From assembly GCA_015852425.1 (NCBI GenBank), contig JAAAIG010000930.1, positions 1-14,474 on the forward strand: 14,474 bases of DNA, written 5' to 3'. Position numbers and translations under genes: made by a program. Source of the stretch: Gryganskiella cystojenkinii. Taxonomy: Eukaryota; Mortierellomycota; Mortierellomycetes; Mortierellales; Mortierellaceae. This document shows, piece by piece, positions 1-6,295 of the stretch. Under the pieces are notes generated by a model. The model did no database searches and was not told the origin of the DNA. It was given only the letters and a program-made list of their open reading frames with translations. Position 1 is the stretch's first letter, and every line of letters starts with the position of its first letter.

Positions 1-320
1 CCCCATATCTTCCTCGAGAAGACCAGCACACCTATCACGTCAGGATGGCGAGGTCTTTTCTTTCAGTTCTGCACCTTTCATTCAATCTTTCTTTCCTCTC
101 TCATCGTTACCAAGATTCTTTGGCCATCTCTTCAATAGGCATGACGCAAGGGCAATCGGATCTTCCCTATCTAAATGATCTCATCATTATGGCGCAATCG
201 AACAATCTACCTGCACACACAGCTGTGCAATCGAACAATCTCACCTCCACACACAGCTGTTCAAGGATAAACCCCTGTCATTGGGATTCCTAGTGAACGA
301 CACGAAATCGCGTTTTAATC
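1..320. other. Region without a supported gene; holds a tandem repeat
   Basis: A plus-strand frame is open from 45 to 293, but its product has no recognisable domain, and part of it simply translates the tandem repeat at 194-260. Nothing else coding-like is visible on either strand. The window edge may cut a feature that begins upstream. Confidence 0.4.
194..260. repeat. Two-copy tandem direct repeat, 33/34 bp
   Basis: Two adjacent copies (194-226 and 227-260) share the start GCAATCGAACAATCT and the end ACACACAGCTGT. They differ by a one-base insertion and a substitution in the middle. The nearly identical copies suggest a recent slippage-type duplication. No function is visible. Confidence 0.9.
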
Positions 321-327
321 TGCCGGG

Positions 328-486
328 AAGCTGGATGATCTGGGCATTGTCCTCAATGTCACAGACATGACCCTCCCAGCACCGGTCAACAAGATCCGCT
401 ATCTTCGTCGGGAAGAGATCAACATGCTCAACAATGGATGTTCTACAGTACCCTCAGAAATCGCTCAGGTTTTGTGGGCAGGGCTA
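328..486 (+). pseudogene. Orphan coding-like segment, function unknown
   Basis: One plus frame starting just after an in-frame TAA near 316 stays open to a TAG near 488. It has the codon use of a real fungal exon, with mostly G or C in third positions, and encodes a mixed hydrophobic/charged stretch containing KIRYLRREEIN. There is no suitable start codon at its beginning, so it would have to be an internal exon or a gene fragment. The downstream frame from 434 to 811 does not continue it convincingly. I do not recognise the product. It could be chance openness, since only about 50 codons are involved. Confidence 0.25.
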
Positions 487-489
487 TAG

Positions 490-1150
490 CCACCCACGGC
501 GATTAACGTCTCGCGACCTTCTCGGTCTCAAGACCTCGGCCCTAAAAAGAGCATTCTCCTGGACCGATCTCGTCACCCTTGATCAACCCGCCCATGGATC
601 TTCAATTGTTGATATAACGACCGCCCGAGACACAAGGTCAGTTCTCGACTATGTGTGCGACATCACAACAACGATTGTTACCTCTCTCTTTCGGTGTAGT
701 TTAATATTGTTTGTTTTCGTCATTTCGAATTGTTTTTGCTCTTTCTCCACCATTCCCACTTGCCTTCATCCACCACCCCCCTCAATAATAAAAGAAACAG
801 CACCAGCATAGACTTTGATACCCCCAAATATCACAGTTTCATGGAGAACAACACTCGTCTGCGACGGTTTTTCCAGTCGCCTTGCTGCATTCCAAAGCAC
901 TTCCTAATACTACGGACTTCTACGAACACTAAAAAATTCGCATGGCCTGGATTGATTTCTCTTTTTTCCAAGCCCACTGGTCCTCCACGGCCATCTTCGA
1001 CCAATTTTATCGTCTTAACCGTTCTACCGCTATCAGTTTCACTTCTTCTGTTTTGCTATGGTACTCTGGAGCCACGTTGCTGGTTTGGCCCTGAGGAAAG
1101 ATAACAAGCGCATCCCTTCTTAAAATCGGGTTCGCCAAGTCAAGACTTAC
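490..1150. other. Gene-poor region with a doubtful small ORF
   Basis: An ATG at 841 opens an 88-codon plus frame ending at 1104. Its product is basic and carries one hydrophobic run that could be a membrane helix, but a second plus frame (ATG near 941, about 50 codons) is equally open over the same bases, so neither is convincing. Pyrimidine-rich stretches around 680-780 resemble fungal leader sequence on the plus strand. I cannot support a gene here. Confidence 0.3.
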
Positions 1151-1152
1151 AC

Positions 1153-1204
1153 CTACAGGGAGGCGTCAGTGTTACTTGATCCATATCAAAAATAGACTAC
1201 TCAC
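1153..1204 (-). other. Candidate spliceosomal intron, minus strand (52 nt)
   Basis: On the minus strand a GTGAGT donor begins at 1204, a CTGAC branch-like motif lies about 13 nt before the acceptor, and a pyrimidine-rich CCTCCCTGTAG acceptor ends at 1153. Length and motifs fit fungal introns. It follows the open minus frame downstream of the signal-peptide ORF. If used, the next exon meets a TAA after one codon, so the coding part would end there. Confidence 0.4.
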
Positions 1205-1356
1205 TTTTATTTCTTCAGTTTTTTTAACTGTTCGAACAGGAACAGAATCTACAAAATCTCTAAAAGGAAAGTCTACTATATTTCTCGAGACGCAGTCCAC
1301 TGGACAGGAGTGGCTCTGCATGATGGGCATGGACTGGTACTCTGGGACTCGGGCTA

Positions 1357-1509
1357 TTAGATAATGCAAGAGCCATCAGGTTTTGTCTTTAGGCCAAGTT
1401 CTGCGCAAGGCAACTTGTTCACTTCAGCAGGATAGGAATTGGCTGTGGACGAGAGCAGGGCAACAATTGCCATGATGATAAGGATCGAGTAAGTGGTGCG
1501 TCGTGCCAT
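1357..1509 (-). CDS. Small secreted peptide candidate (50 aa), possibly a frameshifted longer gene
   Basis: An ATG at 1509 in good context (GCCATGG) starts a 50-codon frame. Residues 1-25 look like a classic signal peptide: two Arg near the start, a hydrophobic core (ILIIMAIVALL) and a small-residue cleavage region STANS. The mature part is short, has two Cys, and ends at tandem stops (TAA at 1359-1357, then TAG). Upstream on this strand is a CT-rich leader and a TATA-like TTTAAAAAG at 1599-1591. Directly downstream, a different minus frame stays open from about 1375 to 1205, contains CPVDC, and runs into a good intron (1204-1153). This suggests that the original protein was longer and a small indel near 1357-1378 broke it. 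Function unknown; an effector-like small secreted protein is only an inference. Confidence 0.45.
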   Translation of the reverse strand: MARRTTYSILIIMAIVALLSSTANSYPAEVNKLPCAELGLKTKPDGSCII

Positions 1510-1621
1510 GGCTTGAATTCGTGGAGTTGGAATATGTAAATTTAGGGATTGTTAAGAAGAAAAGGAGAAAATCGGCGCTGTGTTCAAGTTCTTTTTAAAC
1601 GTTTCCACTCTTGGGACTCCA

Positions 1622-1676
1622 TTCGCATGAGCTGAGCGATTTTTGGATGTGGCATAGAATGGCTGATTGTGTCCTC
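1622..1676. repeat. Diverged 55-bp direct repeat, copy 1
   Basis: Pairs with 2051-2105, ungapped: 45 of 55 bases match, including the blocks TTCGCATGA, CGATTTTTG and GCTGATT. The similarity stops sharply on both sides. See copy 2. Confidence 0.7.
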
Positions 1677-1679
1677 ACC

Positions 1680-2450
1680 TTTTTTCGACTATTTGACTGT
1701 GAGAAACATATTGGAATCTAAACGATGTCCATGGGTAAATAGCCCCGCTCTCAAAAACCATTTTTGTGGAACGTGATGACTGCTTTGTGCAGTACGGAGC
1801 ATGTTTTCGTGGTCCGCACAGAAAAAGAGTTCGCAGGCGCAACTTTGAGTCGCACAAATGAGCAAAACCTACCCAGGATTGCACCAAGAAAAGCAACTCC
1901 CCGCCCGCCCGCGAACTCAACGTTTTGATTTGAGAAGAGCCGTTTAATCATATGTCAAGAGAAATACAGTGAGTATCATTCTGAGCCAGTGAATTTCTTG
2001 CAAAGACAGAGTGAACACAAGCAACAACCTGGATAGACTATAGTTTTGAGTTCGCATGAATTGGCCGATTTTTGAATGTGGCGTAGAACAGCTGATTTCG
2101 TCCTCTCAAATTGTTTTATCTGAGTAAGTCAGATATGTCGAGGAGAACCAAGTAGGCACCTTTCCCAGCCATAATATGAGGGCTCGATTGTTGGGTGGGA
2201 TTGTTCAATGGGCGCCCTCTAATGATAATTTCGGATATCTGAGGAGATAAATCCAGCGAGTAGCCTTTCTGCTACGCTTCAGCCGATATTATGCTCATCG
2301 TTCTATTATGTTGACGAATAGAATTTTGCGACCTGAAATATGGCTAAGAGAGGCTATCAATATTGATAAAAGACAGAAGGACGATTGGAATCATAGGTTA
2401 GGGGGAAGGACGGTCAATACATACCGAGTCCGATTCCCCAACATAATTTA
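1680..2450. other. Intergenic region, no supported gene
   Basis: Apart from the second 55-bp repeat I see only short overlapping frames without domains. Minus frames around 1675-1951 overlap one another in two registers, which argues against either being real. A small hairpin (GTAGC/GCTAC arms) lies near 2260. Confidence 0.4.
2051..2105. repeat. Diverged 55-bp direct repeat, copy 2
   Basis: Second copy of the segment at 1622-1676, same orientation, start-to-start distance 429 bp. Differences are mostly transitions, consistent with an old duplication or two relics of the same dispersed element. No terminal inverted repeats or target-site duplication were seen around either copy. Confidence 0.7.
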
Positions 2451-2457
2451 ATTCCAG

Positions 2458-2847
2458 GAAGCCGTTCGAGTCTTTCTCGTCGCCGCTGCCTCTGGCGTGA
2501 AACCTCAACCGACACTCGCAGAGTGCCTCCGGGCACTGAAACGACTCGAAGACTTTTGGAAAGACAGGGTCATTGTCCTCGACCATGTTCCTCCAGTTGC
2601 GGTCGTAGATATGAAGAACGAGATCGCAATGGTCCTCAAGAAAAATAATATTTCGGGCATGAAGGACAAGGCAGTCCTGGTGGCGATCCGCGAAGCCCTG
2701 GCATATTATGTCCCTGATTTCAGAAGCTGGCCCGACGCCGATGTTCGCCGAATCCTGGTCACTGCCGCGACGCCTTCGACTGGTAACTCCCCGCACCCCT
2801 CCCGCCTCGCGTCCCCTATCAAACGTGGCTTGGATATCTTCCATTGA
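2458..2847 (+). CDS. Orphan exon-like ORF of unknown function
   Basis: The frame opens after a TAA at 2449-2451 and is preceded by a good splice acceptor (TTAATTCCAG ending at 2457). It then runs about 129 codons to a TGA. The product looks like a real folded domain: alternating helical segments with balanced charge and hydrophobicity (LAECLRALKRLEDFW, AVLVAIREALAYYV) and a Pro/Ser-rich tail. Third codon positions are GC-rich. There is no in-frame ATG until about 39 codons after 2497, so it is best read as a last exon whose first exon is unrecognised or lost. A minus-strand frame covers nearly the same bases (2398-2868), but its product is less protein-like. I do not recognise the family. It lies just upstream of a Ty3/gypsy fragment, so a transposon link is possible but unproven. 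Confidence 0.4.
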   Translation, partial: EAVRVFLVAAASGVKPQPTLAECLRALKRLEDFWKDRVIVLDHVPPVAVVDMKNEIAMVLKKNNISGMKDKAVLVAIREALAYYVPDFRSWPDADVRRILVTAATPSTGNSPHPSRLASPIKRGLDIFH

Positions 2848-2987
2848 GTGCGGGTTTGTGGACTTCAAAAGTCAGTACGTTTACTCATAACAGTGAATGA
2901 CATGGACTTCTTGAACTTTCCCCTTCTCATCATTTCTTGCCATAGGAATTGACGACTAACTAAAAAAAAATCGGGGTTCTATGATAA

Positions 2988-3590
2988 AAGTGTCAGTTTT
3001 TAAAGTTTTCTTACCCTGATTTCCATGACCCTGAACCACCTGACCCCACTATTGTTTTGAATCAAATTGATGATTCTCCTGTCCCTGTCTTGCCTGATGC
3101 CTACGCTGATTTTGCCTCCCTGTTTCAAGATCGAGAAGTCGGTACTCTACCGCCGCACCGACCCTACGACCATACCATACCCCTTGAACCCGATACCACT
3201 ATCCTTTTTGGCCCCTTGTATAACCTGTCTGAAAAAGAGCTTAAGGCTCTCCGTGAGTATATCGACGAGAACTTGAAAAAAGGATATATTCGCCACTCTG
3301 AATCTCCTGCTGGAGCACCTGTTATGTTTGTGCCTAAGAAGGACCAAGACCTCCGCCTTGTCGTTGACTACCGCGCTTTGAACAAGATCACCGTCAAGAA
3401 CCGTTGCCCCTTACCTCTCATCTCCGAGACCCTTGATCGGCTTCGTCAAGCCCGGGTTTTTACCAAGTTGGATCTCAAAGGCGCTTACAACCTCATCCGT
3501 GTGGCCAAGGGTAATGAAAGACCGCCACCGATTGTTTCTCCTTTGACGTTAACTGTGGCAACACCCGACGGCGCCAAGATCATTGGCTGA
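2988..3590 (+). pseudogene. Truncated Ty3/gypsy retrotransposon reverse transcriptase
   Basis: The open frame, counting residues from codon 3057, carries the classic run-up of Ty3/gypsy polymerases: the spacer LPPHRPYDH (31-39), YNLSEKELKALREYI, then SPAGAPVMFVPKKD (83-96), LRLVVDYRALNK (99-110), NRCPLPLI and motif A FTKLDLKGAYNL (136-147) with the first catalytic Asp. Homology stops after KGNE at 3518, where the family normally continues with a conserved WKTAF-like stretch. The following 24 codons to the TGA are unrelated. The YxDD active-site motif, RNase H and integrase are absent, and the 5' side also lacks gag and protease. In front of 2988 is an in-frame TAA. No LTR was found. It is a dead fragment, either a 5'-and-3' truncated copy or one cut by a later rearrangement. 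Confidence 0.9.
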
Positions 3591-4230
3591 TATTGATTCT
3601 GGCGGCCAAACTGAAGGGATGGGATGGCAAAAGAAGGGAAGTAGAAAAGAGGAGAAAGGGAGAAGCATAAAAGAATGGAAGGATGCTAATAAACAGGAGG
3701 GGCACGCCGAAAAAAGGCTGGGGATGCAGAAAGGATAAAGGCGCAACTCCAGAAGGCAGCATTAATGCATTACACTGGAAAGATGCGTTCAGGGACAACA
3801 GCAGAAAGATCAATGGACAATACCCATGAAAAACTAGCTTGTGGCAGCCAAGCGTTCATGGCGACGTTGCTTTTTTATCCTTGGAAGTCGGCTCTTTCTC
3901 TCCTCCGTGCATCGAATTACAAGGACACATCGCGATACCTATCTCAATTGTAGTAATTTTTTCTATTAAAAGGTCTATATACTTCACTCTTGGACACTCG
4001 CGTCAGGTGGGACTGATCTGTGCAACGCCCTTGGCTTTTTTTCTCTGAATTCTCCGTGACTCTTTTTCCCTGCATAATTATCCGTGGCTCTTTTTCTCTG
4101 CATCATTTCCGTGGCTTTTTAATTCAATTTCTTTTCTGCCAGCTGTTGTCCTTTGCTGCTTCCAAGTAGGTGGACTGTGCTACCCTTTTCTCTTGTTAAG
4201 AATTAGAGACTGATCTTCAAATTTACAGCG
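3519..4230. other. Gene-free region between RT fragment and cysteine-rich gene
   Basis: From 3600 to 3760 the plus strand is strongly purine-rich, so the minus strand resembles a CT-rich fungal leader. It leads into a minus-strand ATG at about 3584 with a short open frame that meets the RT fragment near 3519. From 3830 to 4230 there are only short frames without domains and the 28-bp repeat array. Confidence 0.35.
4031..4125. repeat. Imperfect 28-bp tandem repeat array
   Basis: Two full units (4053-4080 and 4081-4108) share TCCGTG, CTCTTTTTC and CTGCAT. A shortened unit follows (CCGTGGCTTTTTAATTC, 4109-4125) and a partial one precedes (TTGGCTTTTTTTCTCTG from 4031). The array is pyrimidine-rich and sits about 100-200 bp upstream of the TATA-like box of the cysteine-rich gene, so it may belong to that promoter region. 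Confidence 0.75.
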
Positions 4231-4234
4231 TTTG

Positions 4235-4240
4235 TATAAA
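4235..4240 (+). promoter_or_regulatory. TATA-like box upstream of the cysteine-rich gene
   Basis: TATAAA lies about 160 bp before the ATG at 4402. Between them is CT-rich leader-type sequence and a possible 5' UTR intron (GT at 4298, AG ending 4349, 52 nt). Position is compatible with a fungal core promoter; there is no expression evidence. Confidence 0.35.
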
Positions 4241-4470
4241 TGGACAGAATCCGCTCTCATATTTTGTGTCTTCAACTTCATCTCCCAAAACCGTCAGGTA
4301 CTCTAACCTCCACTGTATTTATATCTCATAAACTGTCGTCTCGCCACAGATCTTTAATACTCATCCTTTCTAGAACCTATTACTCTCTGGTGCTCGATAG
4401 AATGATTAGCTTCAAACTGAGAATTTTGATGCTGGCCTTTTTCTTTACAGGATCGCTGGCAAATCGCATA

Positions 4471-4798
4471 TTGTGCATTTCATAATTTTTTGCGGATGGG
4501 ACGCTAAAACGCGCCAGTTAGTGATGTGAACCTTAAATCGGGGGAAAAAAAGAGGTGTTATGAGAACGGTTCCCTGGAGTCTCTCTGATCTCGAACCACT
4601 CTGAAACTTCTCCTATGAGTTGCTATGGCAACTATCTGTCACCAAATTAATTATCTCACACGCCTTTTATATAAAGTAGAGAGTTTTTGTCAAACCAATC
4701 TGACAAAAACTCTGTGCGTTAAATAATTGTCACCCATATTAATTTTAAATCGCGACATTTAGTTATTTCTCGCTGACAAAAATTTTTGAAACGCACAA
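4471..4798. mobile_element. TA-flanked TIR element, Tc1/mariner-type MITE (328 bp)
   Basis: The left end begins TTGTGCATTTCATAATTT. The right end read on the other strand begins TTGTGCGTTTCAAAAATT. The two ends match at 19 of the first 22 bases, with mismatches at positions 7, 13 and 16. Each end is bordered by TA (4469-4470 and 4799-4800), the target duplication typical of the Tc1/mariner superfamily. The interior is AT-rich and has no ORF that could be a transposase, so this is a non-autonomous element that would depend on a transposase from elsewhere. It also contains a 13-bp-arm hairpin (4680-4713) and repeated TGACAAAAA motifs. It interrupts a coding sequence and introduces a TAA four codons into the element. 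Removing the element plus one TA restores the host frame, which fixes its borders independently of the TIRs. Confidence 0.85.
4680..4713. repeat. Perfect inverted repeat (13-bp arms, 8-nt loop) inside the TIR element
   Basis: Arms AGAGTTTTTGTCA (4680-4692) and TGACAAAAACTCT (4701-4713) are perfectly complementary around the loop AACCAATC. The CTGACAAAAA of the right arm recurs at 4773-4782 next to the right terminal repeat. Directly after the hairpin, TGTGCGTT resembles the outer end of the element again. These could be subterminal transposase-binding sites or the scar of one element nested in another. Confidence 0.9.
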
Positions 4799-5209
4799 TA
4801 CCTTGCCCTTTTATAGGCATCATAACTACCGACGATGCCTGCAACATCTGTTGCAAAGGCTACAACAGGATAGGGGTCTTTACTCCAAAATTATCGTCTA
4901 AAGTCGTTAATCTGTGTCAATGTGAAGGCTGTGACAACAACGCAGCTTGTTCCTTATCTTACCCTGTGTGCGAGAATGGCCAGTGCCGTCAACCTATCCC
5001 AGGTGTCGAATGTGGTAAACCCGGTGAACTCGCTTACCCTCGTAAAGAATTTGGATGCTGTGGCTCATCAGTTGTCACCAAGTAGGATGGTCCTGCTGTA
5101 TGCTCTAATCCCGCGGGTACGCATATTGATGAGTGTGATAGGGACTCCATTTGCAAAGATTATGGCTACAGATATTGCGACAGTGGAAGATGTATCAGAT
5201 AGTCATGCA

Positions 5210-5579
5210 TGTGCAGGTGGGACGAATAAATACTGTATACATTTGCTAATAACATCTTGGAAGATAGCTGGAAAGGCGGTTAGTCAATTGACTGGTCCGT
5301 TGGGTTTTCCTTCGGAAGAAAAACCATGATATTTCTCTCATTGGCATAGGAAAGGAAGATCGAGGGAAGAATGAGAAAATGTGGATGCCGAAAAGTTCAG
5401 GGACATGGGTATAACGAAAAAGAGGATCGATGCTTGCGGGTCAGGGGAGTACTGAGACGAAAAGCATGACAGGACAGGTAGGAGGTCGAGCGAATTGAGG
5501 GATGGGTAAAGTAACCAAAAATGGAAAGGCACGGTGCGGGAGATGTCAAGAGATGGGAAAGGATATACTGTAGAGACGC
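5210..5579. other. Region downstream of the cysteine-rich gene, no supported gene
   Basis: Besides the AATAAA at 5225-5230 there is a purine-rich stretch (5340-5560) whose minus strand looks like CT-rich leader sequence. A 64-codon minus frame there has no recognisable features. Confidence 0.35.
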
Positions 5580-5850
5580 ATGTTGTATCTAGGACCAGGT
5601 AAGTACAGTATAATGTGTATTTTGCTTGATAAAAAACTAATTCTCGTCAATATCAGATCGAGCACCTTCCTCCTCAAGAGCATCACGTTCCTGGGGCTTA
5701 ATGCCAAATATGTATGTCAAATTGCTGGTGCTCCCTTTTTTGACACATCGGTGCTTACAAAGACCAAGCATTTCTAACCGTCTCTCAATTTGTTTCCCCT
5801 GCAATGATCAATCTCAAGGACGTCATGTAATCTCTTTAAAATCTCTTTAA
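5580..5850 (+). CDS. Doubtful spliced ORF with one good intron; competing minus ORF
   Basis: A plus-strand intron at 5599-5656 has a perfect GTAAGT donor, a CTAAT branch motif 14 nt before the end, and a TATCAG acceptor. Joining ATG at 5580 across it keeps a frame open to TAA at 5848-5850, giving about 70 residues without a recognisable domain. On the other strand, an ATG at 5771 opens 44 codons to a TAG at 5639-5637, and that product (containing FGIKPQERDALEEEG and an acidic end) looks more like a real protein C-terminus. Both cannot easily be true. The segment may be the tail of a degraded gene on the minus strand or the head of one on the plus strand. Confidence 0.2.
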
Positions 5851-5861
5851 AATCTCTTCAA
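5829..5861. repeat. Three tandem copies of an 11-bp unit
   Basis: Unit AATCTCTTTAA occurs at 5829-5839 and 5840-5850, with a third copy differing by one base (AATCTCTTCAA, 5851-5861). It lies directly upstream of the CCAAT repeat block. Confidence 0.85.
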
Positions 5862-5914
5862 AAGAATAAAGAAATACAGATTTTTTTTGTGGCTGCGTTC
5901 TAAGTCTGCGCAAT

Positions 5915-5986
5915 TGTCTGATTGGCAGATGTGCAAGCTGTCTGATTGGCGGATGTGCATGTTGTCTGATTGGCTGATCTAGGTCT
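5915..5986. repeat. 24-bp tandem repeat carrying three inverted CCAAT boxes
   Basis: TGTCTGATTGGC occurs at 5915, 5939 and 5963, an exact 24-bp period. Units 1 and 2 also share GATGTGCA; unit 3 diverges after the core. Each core holds GATTGG, the reverse complement of CCAATC, the binding sequence of the HAP/NF-Y complex. A further CCAAT in the forward direction is at 6038-6042. The spacing puts the boxes on nearly the same DNA face, about two helical turns apart. Confidence 0.85.
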
Positions 5987-6138
5987 GCAAAGTTGGCACT
6001 ATCTCTCTGCTCTCTCTATGTCCCTATTTCCGTATGTCCAATCCATCATCTTCAACGCTGACCTCTTCTCTCCTCACGACTTTCATAAACAAGGATACTT
6101 CTCATTTTTTTAAATTTCCTTTTCTTCAAGTAAAAACG

Positions 6139-6295
6139 ATGGCTAAGGCGGGACGGAAGAAGCTCTCGCCCCTTCGGATAACAGAGTAAGACTTTCGTCT
6201 AAAGGACTCTATCTAATAAAGCGGAAAGAAATTCACCGAGCCCGTGTGCAAAATATCCCGAGCTGGCAGACGCCATCACGCCAGCAAAATTATAA
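6139..6295 (+). CDS. Possible tiny spliced gene overlapping the F-box 3' end
   Basis: An ATG at 6139 in strong context (AAAACGATGG) follows a CT-rich leader and the CCAAT repeat block. The basic start (MAKAGRKKLSPLRIT) runs to a GTAAGA donor at 6186. A CTAAT branch motif lies at 6213-6217 and an AG ends at 6228, giving a 43-nt intron, short for fungi. The joined frame then ends at TAA 6293-6295, for a total of about 37 residues, six bases into the end of the convergent F-box gene. An alternative AG at 6221 gives another basic, Lys/Arg-rich frame that also ends near 6310. I recognise no family. It may equally be the 5' remnant of a gene whose body was lost. Confidence 0.25.

Larger units (their letters stand above)
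4402..5202 (+). pseudogene. Secreted cysteine-rich protein gene, split by a TIR element and an in-frame TAG
   Basis: The 5' part (4402-4470, 23 codons) starts at an ATG and encodes a signal peptide with hydrophobic core ILMLAFFFTG and a likely cleavage site after SLA. The 3' part (4801-5202) is cysteine-rich, with CNICC, CQCEGC, CENGQC and FGCC, and after a TAG at 5083-5085 the same frame continues for 38 codons with four more evenly spaced Cys (the last ones in YRYC and GRC) to a TAG at 5200-5202. An AATAAA at 5225-5230 follows. The halves are separated by a TA-flanked inverted-repeat element (4471-4798). Both halves are in the same register, and the interval 4471-4800 is exactly 110 codons. 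The many Cys and the signal peptide indicate an extracellular, disulfide-rich protein. Its function is unknown and I recognise no named family. As it stands the gene gives only a 27-residue product. Confidence 0.75.

Noticed and set aside
2398..2868. Minus-strand frame of up to 156 codons over the orphan exon
   Set aside because: Its long form begins at a non-ATG codon and the product is less protein-like than the plus frame, which has a splice acceptor and helical character. Not excluded with certainty.
4471..4817. Reading the gap in the cysteine-rich gene as a long intron (acceptor TTTTATAG at 4817)
   Set aside because: The only GT near the end of the first part is in the wrong phase for that acceptor, whereas the TA/TIR insertion model restores the frame exactly and explains the inverted repeats.
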